Of a stretch of DNA of 23,715 nucleotides, positions 13,544 through 22,673 are shown in pieces (position 1 is the stretch's first letter; each line of letters begins with the position of its first letter). Both the position numbers and the translations under genes were made by a program. The notes under the pieces are model-generated. The model did not search any database. It saw only the letters and a list, made by a program, of their open reading frames with translations, and was not told where the DNA came from. This DNA comes from Halarchaeoplasma sp046498385 (GTDB lineage Archaea > Thermoplasmatota > Thermoplasmata > Halarchaeoplasmatales > Halarchaeoplasmataceae). Location of the stretch: contig JAWOAU010000026.1 in the NCBI GenBank assembly GCA_046498385.1, positions 1-23,715 of the forward strand. Reading direction: 5' to 3'.

Positions 13544-16321
13544 ATGAAAAATAATAGGATAATATGTATGGCCCTCGTGGTGTTATTACTGATATCGATT
13601 GCAGGAGTATTCTTCACCGCAGGGGTAAGAGGGCAAGAACATAGTGGTGTAATCTATACCACGAACGAGGAACGTACCCTAAAAAACGATTTTTTCCAGG
13701 GGAATGCTCTAGTCTATTTCACCATCGAGATCAGCCCACCTGAAGAAACAGATGTAATTATCCGTTTGAGAGATGATGATTATTCCCTTGTAGACAGCTT
13801 GACAGTTACCACCTCCGATTCCGGAGCGTATATCAGTGCCGACCATGGAGTCTCTTTTGATATGATTGGCCAGGCGGTAGGAACATACCATTTGAACTTA
13901 ACGGCAGATGGAGCACTCATCGACAGTCATGAGATAGAAATTTATGACGAGCAGGATTTCACACAACTATCAACGGTGATGACGACTGATGAAAACTTCC
14001 AGGAACGAGATTTTTTCCCCGTTGGAGAGGAGATATTCTTTAAGGCCGACATAAAGGATCAACACGGATGGCCTCCGGCAGGCTTTTTAGATTCTGTAAA
14101 TGTTTATGTAGAACATGATGGAGAAACAGGTCACAAAGGCTTGTACTTCATAGAGGCCGACGGAACGGTCACCGGAAGCTTTTGGGAGAACAGGGCCGGA
14201 GACTGTATATTGATCATCCGAGGTGATGATGATGTGGAGTATGCTCGATATTCATTTACCATCATGCAGATGACTATATCCATCTATCCTGACAGATCTC
14301 TTTATACCCAAGGACAGACCATAGAGATACGCATCGAAAGTAACTACCCCGAAAATATAGATGTGGCAATCGTTAACAGTACTACAGAGCCATTTAGATA
14401 TATGAGAGATGGTGAGTGGGCCGACCAAAGCTTCACTAATGAGATATGGGCTGCCGAGTACAGTATACCCCATGACGAAGCGGACGGTGAATATTTCATC
14501 ACCGTTACCGCAGCGGGGGAGGATACTATAATGTCCTGGGAGAGCTTCAGCATAAAAAGGTACTCTTTGATGGCTGATACAGATAAGAGAGTATATCTTC
14601 CAGGCGAACAAGTGGATGTAAATTACCTCATAACCACCCATCTAAACGGCTCAGGAGCTACCGGTGTTGATGTGGAATGGATGGTTGGGTACCTTGACGA
14701 AGACAATGATTGGAACACCTTTAAAGATACTGCAGATCACGGATTCTTTAACTTCTGGTTACCAGATGATGTAAGGTTACACAGTGAGTTTGTGATTACC
14801 ATGTGGGCTAACGATACCGCGGAGGGTTATGAAGATACTTTTACATTGGCAAAATACTGCGGCCGCGTAGAGGCCCATATGGAACTGAATAAGTACACAT
14901 ATCTACAGGGTGAAAATGTCTACATAGACGTGCGTACTTTTGCGAGAGCCATGGGAGTACAGTCCGCGACAGGTCCGATGGACGTGGAAGTATCGTTGAT
15001 AAGAGACGGTGAGACGGTGACCGGATATACATATAACTTAGCCACGGATGAATTCGGTCAAGTCAGTCATTATATAAATATGTCACAGGACCTTGAAACG
15101 GGAATATACAGCATCGTAGTAAATGCCACATGGGAAGATCAATGGGATGTTAAAGAAACGGAATTTGAGCTCATAGACGAAAGCCAAAGGCTTATAGTAC
15201 ATCTGGAAAGCGATAGAGGAAGTGCGTATTATCCCGGAGAGACCGTTAATGTGAGCTACTGGATAACACACGTAGGTGATATAGTCGACCATGCCAATGT
15301 GAGATACAAGGTGTATTCAGAGGAAGGTGTTTATGGATCTGGCTTTGGCAACGATGGCTTTATCAACTTCCAGATTCCAGATGACTTCAGCCAAGATTTG
15401 AACCTATGGCTAGAGGTTATCGCAGCCGTAGATCAGGATATCACAGGCACAAGTACGATTGACATACCCGTATCTCTCGGAAGAATTTTCTTGAATCCTA
15501 GTCAGTGGAATTATAGGGCTGAAGACCAAATATCCTTCGAATACATTTTGGTAGGGTTACAGGAAGAAAATGTCGAAGATGTTGAATATCAAATACAGGA
15601 CCAGAATGAAGATGTGATCGAAGTAGGAAGTCCAACGGATAATAGTTTTGATTTCAACGTCCCCGAGAGGCCGAGAGACCTCTATACAGTGAGTGTTTCC
15701 GTTGTAACCTTTGATGGAATCAGATTGAAACAGGTCGAAACCGTTAGGAAAATTATTGGATTTAAAGTGGAGGTAACTGTTGAGACTTCCTCGAGTTACA
15801 CCACCGATGTTTACAGCCCCGATCAGGAGATCACGGTGAGGTATAAGCTGGTATCAGAGGACGGAAGACCTCTGCCGGAATACGCTGTGGTCACTTATGT
15901 ATTAGGAGATGACTATGGCGAGTTCGGTTCAATGGATTCCGAAGGAACATTTACTTTCGAGGTACCTGAAGCCTCCGATGGAGTTTATCCCCTCGTTGTA
16001 ACGGTAAACGGTTACGACGGTTACAAGACAATCGAGATTCAGAACAACCCTTCATGGATGAACAGACGTATCGTGGGAGGGTTAGGAGCCTTTGGCCTCA
16101 TAATACTGATTTTCCTGATAATCGCTTTATTGGTCGGCGGCTACTCCTTTTACCATCTGTTCCTTTCGGAAAAGGAATTTGGCTTGAAAAGGGAGAAGAT
16201 CAAGCCTGAAGAAGATATCGAGGAAGATACTCCCGATGTCGTTATAGAAGATGGCGAACCTGAACCGGAAGACACCTGGCATGAGGACTCCCAAATAGAG
16301 CCGGAACACGATGACTGGTGA
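13544..16321 (+). CDS. Large secreted, membrane-anchored protein with about seven Ig-like repeats
   Basis: 925 residues. A signal peptide (MKNNRIICMALVVLLLIS, cleavage near residue 30) leads to a beta-rich ectodomain. A recurring strand motif, aromatic-x-x-G/D-E/Q-x-V/I-x-hydrophobic, is seen at about residues 156 (FFPVGEEIFF), 253 (YTQGQTIEI), 350 (YLPGEQVDV), 452 (YLQGENVYI), 561 (YYPGETVNV), 656 (YRAEDQISF) and 756 (YSPDQEITV). The period is about 100 residues, as in tandem MG2/Ig-like domains of macroglobulin-type and adhesin proteins. A C-terminal helix (about 848-870) is followed by a 50-residue acidic cytoplasmic tail. There is no thioester GCGEQ motif. It may be a cell-envelope or adhesion protein. 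Confidence 0.85.
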   Translation: MKNNRIICMALVVLLLISIAGVFFTAGVRGQEHSGVIYTTNEERTLKNDFFQGNALVYFTIEISPPEETDVIIRLRDDDYSLVDSLTVTTSDSGAYISADHGVSFDMIGQAVGTYHLNLTADGALIDSHEIEIYDEQDFTQLSTVMTTDENFQERDFFPVGEEIFFKADIKDQHGWPPAGFLDSVNVYVEHDGETGHKGLYFIEADGTVTGSFWENRAGDCILIIRGDDDVEYARYSFTIMQMTISIYPDRSLYTQGQTIEIRIESNYPENIDVAIVNSTTEPFRYMRDGEWADQSFTNEIWAAEYSIPHDEADGEYFITVTAAGEDTIMSWESFSIKRYSLMADTDKRVYLPGEQVDVNYLITTHLNGSGATGVDVEWMVGYLDEDNDWNTFKDTADHGFFNFWLPDDVRLHSEFVITMWANDTAEGYEDTFTLAKYCGRVEAHMELNKYTYLQGENVYIDVRTFARAMGVQSATGPMDVEVSLIRDGETVTGYTYNLATDEFGQVSHYINMSQDLETGIYSIVVNATWEDQWDVKETEFELIDESQRLIVHLESDRGSAYYPGETVNVSYWITHVGDIVDHANVRYKVYSEEGVYGSGFGNDGFINFQIPDDFSQDLNLWLEVIAAVDQDITGTSTIDIPVSLGRIFLNPSQWNYRAEDQISFEYILVGLQEENVEDVEYQIQDQNEDVIEVGSPTDNSFDFNVPERPRDLYTVSVSVVTFDGIRLKQVETVRKIIGFKVEVTVETSSSYTTDVYSPDQEITVRYKLVSEDGRPLPEYAVVTYVLGDDYGEFGSMDSEGTFTFEVPEASDGVYPLVVTVNGYDGYKTIEIQNNPSWMNRRIVGGLGAFGLIILIFLIIALLVGGYSFYHLFLSEKEFGLKREKIKPEEDIEEDTPDVVIEDGEPEPEDTWHEDSQIEPEHDDW

Positions 16322-16325
16322 TAAA

Positions 16326-16877
16326 CTACAAACCCCTTTCTTTTTTCCATTTTTTTTTCAGTTCTTTTAAGGACAATACCTTTGCACCATACATCTTTTT
16401 CATATAGTTAAGGGCATTTTCATGGGCATCTTTGTTCATAGAGGCGGTGCAGTCGTCTAAAACGATAATGTCAAAACCTCGGAAGAATGCTCCCGCCGCA
16501 GTGTGCTGTACACAAATGTCCGTAGAAACACCAGTGAGGACTACTATGTCCACGGAAAGTTCACGCAGAACAAGATAAAGATCGGTATCATGGAATGCAT
16601 CATAAAATCTCTTAGGGATTTCGACTCCTCTGTAAACAGATAATTCAGGTATAACGTGTGAACCTTCGTCATCTGCCATTGCATGCTCACCCCAAATATC
16701 TATCTCCGGGTCCGAGCTCGAATGGCTGTCTCTGCAGAATATTATAGGTATGTCTTTTTCTTCAGCCTCCTGGAGAAGCTTTTCAAGGCGGGAAACAATA
16801 TTCCGAGCACCGTCGCTGGCTAATTCACCATACACGAAATCGTTTATCATATCAAGTACGATTATTCCTTCGGTCAT
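16326..16877 (-). CDS. Isochorismatase-family cysteine hydrolase, nicotinamidase-like
   Basis: 183 residues, the usual size. The Asp-Lys-Cys catalytic triad of the family is visible: Asp in VLDMINDF (about residue 9), Lys in IPKRFYDAF (about 89) and Cys in GVSTDICVQHTA (about 121). CRDSHSSSDPEIDIWGEHA (about 48) has Asp, His and a later His, which fit the metal site of nicotinamidases. Nicotinamidase turns nicotinamide into nicotinate for NAD salvage; other family members act on isochorismate or ureas, so the substrate is likely but not certain. The start ATG 16877 follows AGGAGTAGATCAAA. It converges with the surface-protein gene with only 4 bp between stops. Confidence 0.85.
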   Translation of the reverse strand: MTEGIIVLDMINDFVYGELASDGARNIVSRLEKLLQEAEEKDIPIIFCRDSHSSSDPEIDIWGEHAMADDEGSHVIPELSVYRGVEIPKRFYDAFHDTDLYLVLRELSVDIVVLTGVSTDICVQHTAAGAFFRGFDIIVLDDCTASMNKDAHENALNYMKKMYGAKVLSLKELKKKWKKERGL

Positions 16878-17025
16878 TTTGATCTACTCCTATACGTCAT
16901 ATCAAAGATGTTACTTATTTTTTACCACATGTTTATTTATATTGGTTGAAATGAAATATAGGAAATTTCTTAACCCCCTATATGGTATACCTACTTCCCA
17001 ATCGACATAATTAGAAGTGAATCAC

Positions 17026-19278
17026 ATGACCGCAGACACAATCACTGAAAATGCAAAGAAGATATTGAAGGAACGCTATCTTAGGAGAGATGAAGATGGG
17101 AATGTCAACGAAACATCTGACGAACTGTTCTGGAGAGTCGCAAAGGCAATTGCCGAGGTTAATGATAGGTATGAAGACGGCAGGACCTCTGAGGTAGAAG
17201 AAAAAGAATTCTATGAGGCCCTGTCCAACCTTGATTTCGTACCCAACTCGCCAACATTGATGAATGCTGGCCTGGAATTGGGTCAGTTGAGCGCCTGTTT
17301 TGTGCTTTCCCCGAACGACGACATGGACAGTATATTTCAACAGGTGAAGAACGCCGCTAAAATATTTCAGTCCGGAGGTGGGGTGGGATACTCTTTTTCC
17401 AGACTGAGACCAAAAGGAGATGTAGTAAAGTCAACGGGAGGGGTAGCCAGCGGTCCTGTGTCCTTCATGAGAGTGTATGATGAGATGTGCAACACCATAA
17501 AGCAGGGTGGAAAAAGAAGAGGGGCACAGATGGGCATACTGTCAGTTCAGCACCCGGACATAGAAGAGTTTATCTCTGCAAAGGACGAGGAAGATTCTCT
17601 AAACAACTTCAACATATCCGTCGCCATCACTGAGAATTTTATGGAGGCTGTGAAATATGGGGAGGAGTACGAGTTGATAAATCCCTATTCAAAAAAAGCG
17701 GTGAAAAAACTGGATGCGGGGGATATATACGACAAAATAGTGCATCAAGCGTGGAAAAACGGGGAGCCGGGAATAATTTTTATCGATAGGATAAACCAGG
17801 CGAGCCCATTCGATGTCGAAAAATACCCCGAGCATTATATGGACGCTACAAATCCATGCGGCGAACAACCTTTAGAGGATTTCGAGGCCTGTAACCTTGG
17901 GCATATAAATCTGAATCACTGTGTAAAAGACGGAGAGATAGATTGGGAGAAGTTGGAATACCTTGTGGACCTGGGCGTTCGTTTTCTTGATAACGTAATA
18001 GACGCAAGTGACTTTCCAAATGTCACAGGTCACCATGGGGAGGATGACGCTATTGCTAAAGGGGTCCAGGCCAACCGCAAAATAGGTTTAGGTGTAATGG
18101 GTTGGCATCACATGCTGATCAAACTAGGTATTCCATACGACAGCCGAGAGGCGCTCAAAATGGCGGAGAATGTAATGGGATTTATTCGGAAAAAGAGCAA
18201 GGAAGTCAGCAGTTGCATAGCTGAGAAAAGAGGTTCTTTCCCTACTTGGGAGCACTCCGGTTTCGATAGGCCCATGCGAAATTCCACCACCACAACCATC
18301 GCTCCCACCGGAACCACTAGTATGATAGCCAACACCAGCAGCGGTATTGAACCCATCTTTGCGGTTTCCTATATAAAAAATGTACTCGACGGGCAGAAGT
18401 TGGTCATGCCCGACCCGGTTTTTGAAGAGATAGCAAAAGAAAGAGATATTTACAATGAGGAACTGATGAAGAAGGTAGCGAAAAAGGGAACATTGGAGGA
18501 TATATCCGAGGTACCCGAAGAAATAAAGGAACTTTTCAAAACCGCTCTAGAGATAACTCCTGAATGGCACATACGAATGCAGGGAATATTTCAGAAATAT
18601 GTGGATAACGCGATCTCGAAAACCGTTAATTTTCCCAAGGAAGCAAGTAAAGACGATATAAAGCGTGTCTATGATCTAGCTTATGATCTTAAGTGCAAAG
18701 GTGTCACGGTTTACCGCACCGGTTCGAGACAGGAGCAGGTGATGCAGGTCGAAGATGATACCAAAGAGGAAAAGAAGGTGGAGAGACGGCCGAGAAAAAG
18801 ACCTCAGGTGGTCACGGGTACCACAAGAAAGATTCCCACGGGGTACGGTGGATTATATGTAACCATAAACGAGGACGAACACGGTTTATTCGAGCTCTTT
18901 GCCCAGATAGGACGTTCTGGAGGTTTCACTCAGTCATTCACTGAGTCTCTAGCCCGTCTCATATCCCTGTGCCTACGCTCGGGCATGGCTCCGGAAGAGG
19001 TTATTTCCCAGCTTGAAGGGATCCGCTCACCGGATACCATATTTGCATTCAACGAGAAGATACTTTCCATACCTGATGCCATAGGTAAGGCACTGAGATG
19101 GCATCTTGAAGGTAAGCCTAGAGGTGAACAGGCAAGACTTCCCACTGAGGAAAAGGTATCCGACGTTGCGAAGATCGTAGACCAGGGATTGAATCCTTCA
19201 TGCCCTGATTGTGGTTCAATGCTAACACTCAGCGAAGGATGTAGGACGTGTCCTAACTGTGGTTTCAGTCAGTGTTGA
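17026..19278 (+). CDS. nrdJ: Adenosylcobalamin-dependent (class II) ribonucleoside-diphosphate reductase
   Basis: 750 residues. It reduces ribonucleotides to deoxyribonucleotides using coenzyme B12. The catalytic core is complete: NSPTLMNAG, the first redox cysteine in LSACFVLSP, GGGVGYSFSRLRP, the Asn-Cys-Glu radical motif in NPCGEQPL, the second redox cysteine in EACNLGHINL, and PTGTTSMIANTSSGIEPIF. There is no N-terminal ATP-cone. The C-terminal part carries a TSCPD-type domain (GTTRKIPTGYGGLYVTINE to FNEKILSIPDAIGKAL) and ends in a zinc-ribbon-like CPDCG then CPNCGFSQC tail that could shuttle electrons. The start is ATG 17026 (MTADTITEN), with GAAGTGAATC before it; a GTG at 17017 is possible. 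It stands alone, so the organism needs cobalamin. Confidence 0.95.
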   Translation: MTADTITENAKKILKERYLRRDEDGNVNETSDELFWRVAKAIAEVNDRYEDGRTSEVEEKEFYEALSNLDFVPNSPTLMNAGLELGQLSACFVLSPNDDMDSIFQQVKNAAKIFQSGGGVGYSFSRLRPKGDVVKSTGGVASGPVSFMRVYDEMCNTIKQGGKRRGAQMGILSVQHPDIEEFISAKDEEDSLNNFNISVAITENFMEAVKYGEEYELINPYSKKAVKKLDAGDIYDKIVHQAWKNGEPGIIFIDRINQASPFDVEKYPEHYMDATNPCGEQPLEDFEACNLGHINLNHCVKDGEIDWEKLEYLVDLGVRFLDNVIDASDFPNVTGHHGEDDAIAKGVQANRKIGLGVMGWHHMLIKLGIPYDSREALKMAENVMGFIRKKSKEVSSCIAEKRGSFPTWEHSGFDRPMRNSTTTTIAPTGTTSMIANTSSGIEPIFAVSYIKNVLDGQKLVMPDPVFEEIAKERDIYNEELMKKVAKKGTLEDISEVPEEIKELFKTALEITPEWHIRMQGIFQKYVDNAISKTVNFPKEASKDDIKRVYDLAYDLKCKGVTVYRTGSRQEQVMQVEDDTKEEKKVERRPRKRPQVVTGTTRKIPTGYGGLYVTINEDEHGLFELFAQIGRSGGFTQSFTESLARLISLCLRSGMAPEEVISQLEGIRSPDTIFAFNEKILSIPDAIGKALRWHLEGKPRGEQARLPTEEKVSDVAKIVDQGLNPSCPDCGSMLTLSEGCRTCPNCGFSQC

Positions 19279-19349
19279 TGATTGGGTGCCACCACCTACA
19301 TTATGAAAAATCATCATATGCCGCGAAGACTGAAACCTCTCTGATAACC

Positions 19350-19926
19350 GTGAAAGAGAAGAATATCGATAGCCGTGGTATGGATGATAGTGTCTTTGAG
19401 CCTGATCTCCGCAGTATTTTACACCGAAGAGGTAGTAGCAGCAGGTGGAGATGATAACAGTGGAAAAGGACCTTGGTTTGGACATGCTGGATCTCGGAGA
19501 TATAATCTTAAATAGGGGAAGTAAATCTGATAAGATAACACCTGGGGAATGGATCCACTCCGCAACATATATTGGAGATGGACAATTGATAGAGGCCGTG
19601 GCAAGAGGTGTTATCGTTTAAGCTATAGATGAGACATGATAAAAATAGTGAAGCAGGTGTATACGGCGTTTCCGTGGAAGACGAAGTCGAAGAGGCAGTA
19701 GTTGAGTTCGCTTTAGAACAAGTCGGTAAACCGTACAACGTGTTTTTGCTTAATGAGGGTATACGGACCCAATTATCACTGCAGTGAATTGGCTTGGGCA
19801 TTCTACAGAGTCAACGGGATATGTACCGATGAAAATCCTGGATGGAGTTGGAACTATGCCTTTGCTGTAGCCCCTACCGAGCTGGCGGATCATGCTGATA
19901 CAGCCATGGTGGCCTACGCGGATTAA
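19350..19926 (+). pseudogene. Decayed gene for a secreted permuted-papain (YiiX/C92-like, NlpC/P60-related) enzyme
   Basis: No single frame covers this 577 bp stretch, but consecutive frames join into one protein. Frame 1 (about 19354-19485) gives a signal peptide, KRRISIAVVWMIVSLSLISA, then EEVVAAGGDDNSGKGPWFGHA. Frame 2 (about 19484-19618) gives LDLGDIILNRGS and EWIHSATYIGDGQLIEAVAR, ending at TAA 19619-19621. Frame 3 (about 19635-19765) gives VEEAVVEFALEQVGKPYNVF. Frame 1 again (19762-19926) gives YGPNYHCSELAWAFYRVNGI up to TAA 19924. DLGDIIL, His in WIHSATYIG and Cys in NYHCSELAW are in the order of permuted papain-like amidases such as YiiX. Three or more frameshifts plus one stop make it non-functional, unless they are sequencing errors. 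Confidence 0.75.
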
Positions 19927-20013
19927 AAATCTCTTTCCTCCTTTTTTGGGCATCCTTTTTTTGCCCATAAATTAGATATAGGGATTGCTAGTTGACGTGG
20001 GTAGGTGGTTTCA

Positions 20014-21330
20014 ATGGAAAAAAGAAAAGAAAGAGTAGTGATTATGGGTGCAGCCGGAAGAGATTTTCACAATTTTAATACGGTTTTCCGTGATAACGAG
20101 AAATTTGAAGTTGTAGCGTTTACAGCTACTCAAATCCCGGATATTGAAGGGCGGAGGTACCCTCCGAGTTTAGCAGGAAAATTATACCCCGAAGGCATAC
20201 CGATAGTTCATGAAGATGAGCTCGCCAAGCTGATAGAATATGAGAAGGTTGACGAAGTTATATTTGCATACAGCGATGTAAAACATGAGTACGTGATGCA
20301 TAAAGCTTCCCTTGTGAACGCCGCAGGTGCGGACTTCGTCCTACTAGGTAACAACGAAACCATGATACGCTCCCGTAAGCCGATGGTATCCGTCTGTGCG
20401 GTCCGTACCGGTTCGGGCAAGAGCCAGACTACCAGGAAGATATGTGAACTGCTGTTGGAAAAAGGTAGAAAGGTTGTTTCCATAAGGCATCCCATGCCCT
20501 ACGGTGATCTGGAAAAACAGGCTGTGCAGCGGTTTGAGGACTACGATGATTTGGATAAGCACCAGTGTACTATAGAAGAGAGGGAAGAATACGAGCCCTA
20601 CATAAATGAAGGTATGGTGGTTTATGCCGGTGTTGATTACGGAGCCATACTTGTGCAGGCTGAAATGGAAGCAGATATAATCATATGGGACGGCGGCAAC
20701 AACGATACATCCTTTTACAGGCCGAACCTTAACATAGTTGTTCTGGATCCCCATAGGGTCGGACACGAATTGACATATCATCCTGGAGAAACGAATTTGT
20801 GGATGGCCGATGTATGTATCATAAACAAATGCGACTCAGCTGATGAAGAAGATATAAAGGAACTTGAGAAAAATATCCGATCGGTGAATCCCAACGCAGA
20901 GATAATAAGGGCCAATTCTCCTTTGACCGCTAGCGACCCGGACGCAATAAAAGGTAAAAGAGTACTGGTTGTTGAGGACGGACCAACTCTTACCCACGGT
21001 GAGATGGCCTTCGGTGCCGGAAAATTGGCGGCAGAGAAGTACGGTGCCAAAGAAATTGTAGATCCGAAAGAGATCGCGGTTGGCAGTATCAAAGAGACCT
21101 TCGAAAAATTTAATCATCTTACAGATGTACTTCCGGCAATGGGTTATGGTGCGGAACAGATGAAGGAGTTGGAGAAAACCATCGAAAGTTCAGATTGCGA
21201 CGTAGTGGTTTCCGGTACACCTATAGACTTGAATAGGGTTATAGAGATAGAGAAACCAATTGTTCACGTTACCTATGAACTAGAGGTTCCGGAAGAGGGT
21301 AAGTTGGAAGAAGTGCTGAGGGACTTCTGA
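20014..21330 (+). CDS. Cyclic 2,3-diphosphoglycerate synthetase-family P-loop protein
   Basis: 438 residues. The N-terminal Rossmann-like part (VVIMGAAGRDFHNFNTVFR) is followed by a P-loop domain starting VSVCAVRTGSGKSQTTRKI (about residue 128), then IRHPMPYGDLEKQA, IIWDGGNNDTSFYRPNLNI and CIINKCDSADEEDI, which provides a guanine-type NKxD. This arrangement matches the family that includes cyclic 2,3-diphosphoglycerate synthetase of thermophilic methanogens, where the product is a thermoprotective solute. Many relatives are annotated only as predicted GTPases, so the reaction in this organism is uncertain. The start is ATG 20014, with AGGTGGTTTCA before it, rather than the upstream start at 20005. 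TAAATTAGATATAG (about 19969-19982) is a possible TATA box. Confidence 0.85.
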   Translation: MEKRKERVVIMGAAGRDFHNFNTVFRDNEKFEVVAFTATQIPDIEGRRYPPSLAGKLYPEGIPIVHEDELAKLIEYEKVDEVIFAYSDVKHEYVMHKASLVNAAGADFVLLGNNETMIRSRKPMVSVCAVRTGSGKSQTTRKICELLLEKGRKVVSIRHPMPYGDLEKQAVQRFEDYDDLDKHQCTIEEREEYEPYINEGMVVYAGVDYGAILVQAEMEADIIIWDGGNNDTSFYRPNLNIVVLDPHRVGHELTYHPGETNLWMADVCIINKCDSADEEDIKELEKNIRSVNPNAEIIRANSPLTASDPDAIKGKRVLVVEDGPTLTHGEMAFGAGKLAAEKYGAKEIVDPKEIAVGSIKETFEKFNHLTDVLPAMGYGAEQMKELEKTIESSDCDVVVSGTPIDLNRVIEIEKPIVHVTYELEVPEEGKLEEVLRDF

Positions 21331-21360
21331 ACCCCTTTTTCACTAATTCTCTCGCGTAAG

Positions 21361-21370
21361 AATTAAATGC
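21361..21370 (+). promoter_or_regulatory. TATA-like box before nre
   Basis: AATTAAATGC lies about 30 bp before ATG 21396, so the nre transcript would be almost leaderless. This matches the lack of a strong ribosome site in front of that start. Confidence 0.4.
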
Positions 21371-21395
21371 ATGGAGGGGACTAGTTTATGTTGTG

Positions 21396-22673
21396 ATGTC
21401 CCCGGATCTTGCGGATAATGACCATTTCGTAGGAAAAAATAAGCGTTGTATTATTTGTAGAGGTACTAAAAATCTGTGTAATAGAAACAGATGCCCCGTT
21501 CTGGTCAAGTACTATTCACAGGCCAAGACCAGAAGTATAACTGATAGTACCGATATCGCAGGTTCTTCACCACCGGGTGTCTTCGTAGGTCGGTTCGGTT
21601 ATCCGAAGGTAAACGTTGGCCCCCTAGTGCCGCCTTATCACGGAAACACTTATGAGATGGATACACCGGAGATGTGGGTAGGAAAGAGCATAGATGATAT
21701 AGTTGACTTCAGGACATCGCTGATACGGGGGAAATACTTGGTTGAAGTGGAGGATGTGAACAGGGCGGATCGAGTGATAGAATTTACAAGAGATATGGCG
21801 CTTTGTAAGGAGCCCGCCGAGGTGGAGGCCTTCTTTAGTAAGAAACCTGCCGGCAGGATATCACTTTCTGATACCGTCCAGCCTTATGGTCCCTCTGCTC
21901 CTCTGCGTAAAATAGATCTAGGCACATTGAAGATAGATTCTAGGTTAGATAGAGCCTTCGACGCCACCGACCTCAAAGCCGTTGACGCTGTTTTTGAGTT
22001 ATACCATAAAGATGTGTACATATCTAAAATACAGCGGGCATTCAGTGTTGGGGCCCTAGGGTTGGGAGAAAACCGGAAGTTCGTGCCTACCCGATGGAGC
22101 ATAACCGCAGTGGACGATACCATCGGTAAGAACCTTAGGGAGGAGGTGAAGAAGTTCAGGCCCATAGACGAGTATAGGGTGTACGAGACCTGGGAGATGG
22201 ATAACCGTTGGGAAATCCTGATGCTTCCGAGGACTTGGATCTACGAACTGGTGGAGGCGTGGTATCCTGAGACTGCTTGGAACCCCTTCGGTAAGGACAT
22301 AGCCATAATATCTAGTCATGAGCGGTACGAGGGGAGGAAGAAGTATGCCGAAATTGGCGGATGCTTCTATGCGGCCCGGCTTGCTATCGCTGAAAAATTA
22401 AAAAACGAGAAGAGGCAGACAGGAGCAGTAATACTCCGTGAAACTCATCCGGGCTATATAATGCCTGTTGGAGTTTGGAACGTTCGTGAGAACGTCAGAA
22501 ATGCCTTAAGGAACAAACCCAGAGAATTCGAAACTCTTAAAGACGCCCTGTTCTTTATTTCCAACCGATTGGACATAAAGATAGATGCCTGGGTGGATAA
22601 CAGCGAGGTGCTAAAGGATTCTCTTTACCAGACTAGATTGGAAGATTTTGGGAGGGGGAAGGCGTGGGATTGA
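21396..22673 (+). CDS. nreA: Nre-family archaeal DNA repair protein (NreA-like)
   Basis: 425 residues. NreA proteins are archaeal, bind PCNA and protect cells from DNA crosslinks (shown in Haloferax). Seen here are an N-terminal four-cysteine zinc site, CIICRGTKNLCNRNRCP (about 17-33), the conserved SSPPGVFVGRFGYPKVNVGP and PPYHGNTYEMDTPEMWVG segments, SVGALGLGENRKFVPTRWSI in the middle, and RETHPGYIMPVGVWNVRE near the end. The C-terminus has QTRLEDF, a PCNA-interacting (PIP) box of the form QxxLxxF lacking the second aromatic residue. ATG 21396 is chosen; GTG 21393 is one codon upstream. The gene overlaps the following radical SAM gene by 10 bp, so they are co-expressed. Confidence 0.92.
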   Translation: MSPDLADNDHFVGKNKRCIICRGTKNLCNRNRCPVLVKYYSQAKTRSITDSTDIAGSSPPGVFVGRFGYPKVNVGPLVPPYHGNTYEMDTPEMWVGKSIDDIVDFRTSLIRGKYLVEVEDVNRADRVIEFTRDMALCKEPAEVEAFFSKKPAGRISLSDTVQPYGPSAPLRKIDLGTLKIDSRLDRAFDATDLKAVDAVFELYHKDVYISKIQRAFSVGALGLGENRKFVPTRWSITAVDDTIGKNLREEVKKFRPIDEYRVYETWEMDNRWEILMLPRTWIYELVEAWYPETAWNPFGKDIAIISSHERYEGRKKYAEIGGCFYAARLAIAEKLKNEKRQTGAVILRETHPGYIMPVGVWNVRENVRNALRNKPREFETLKDALFFISNRLDIKIDAWVDNSEVLKDSLYQTRLEDFGRGKAWD

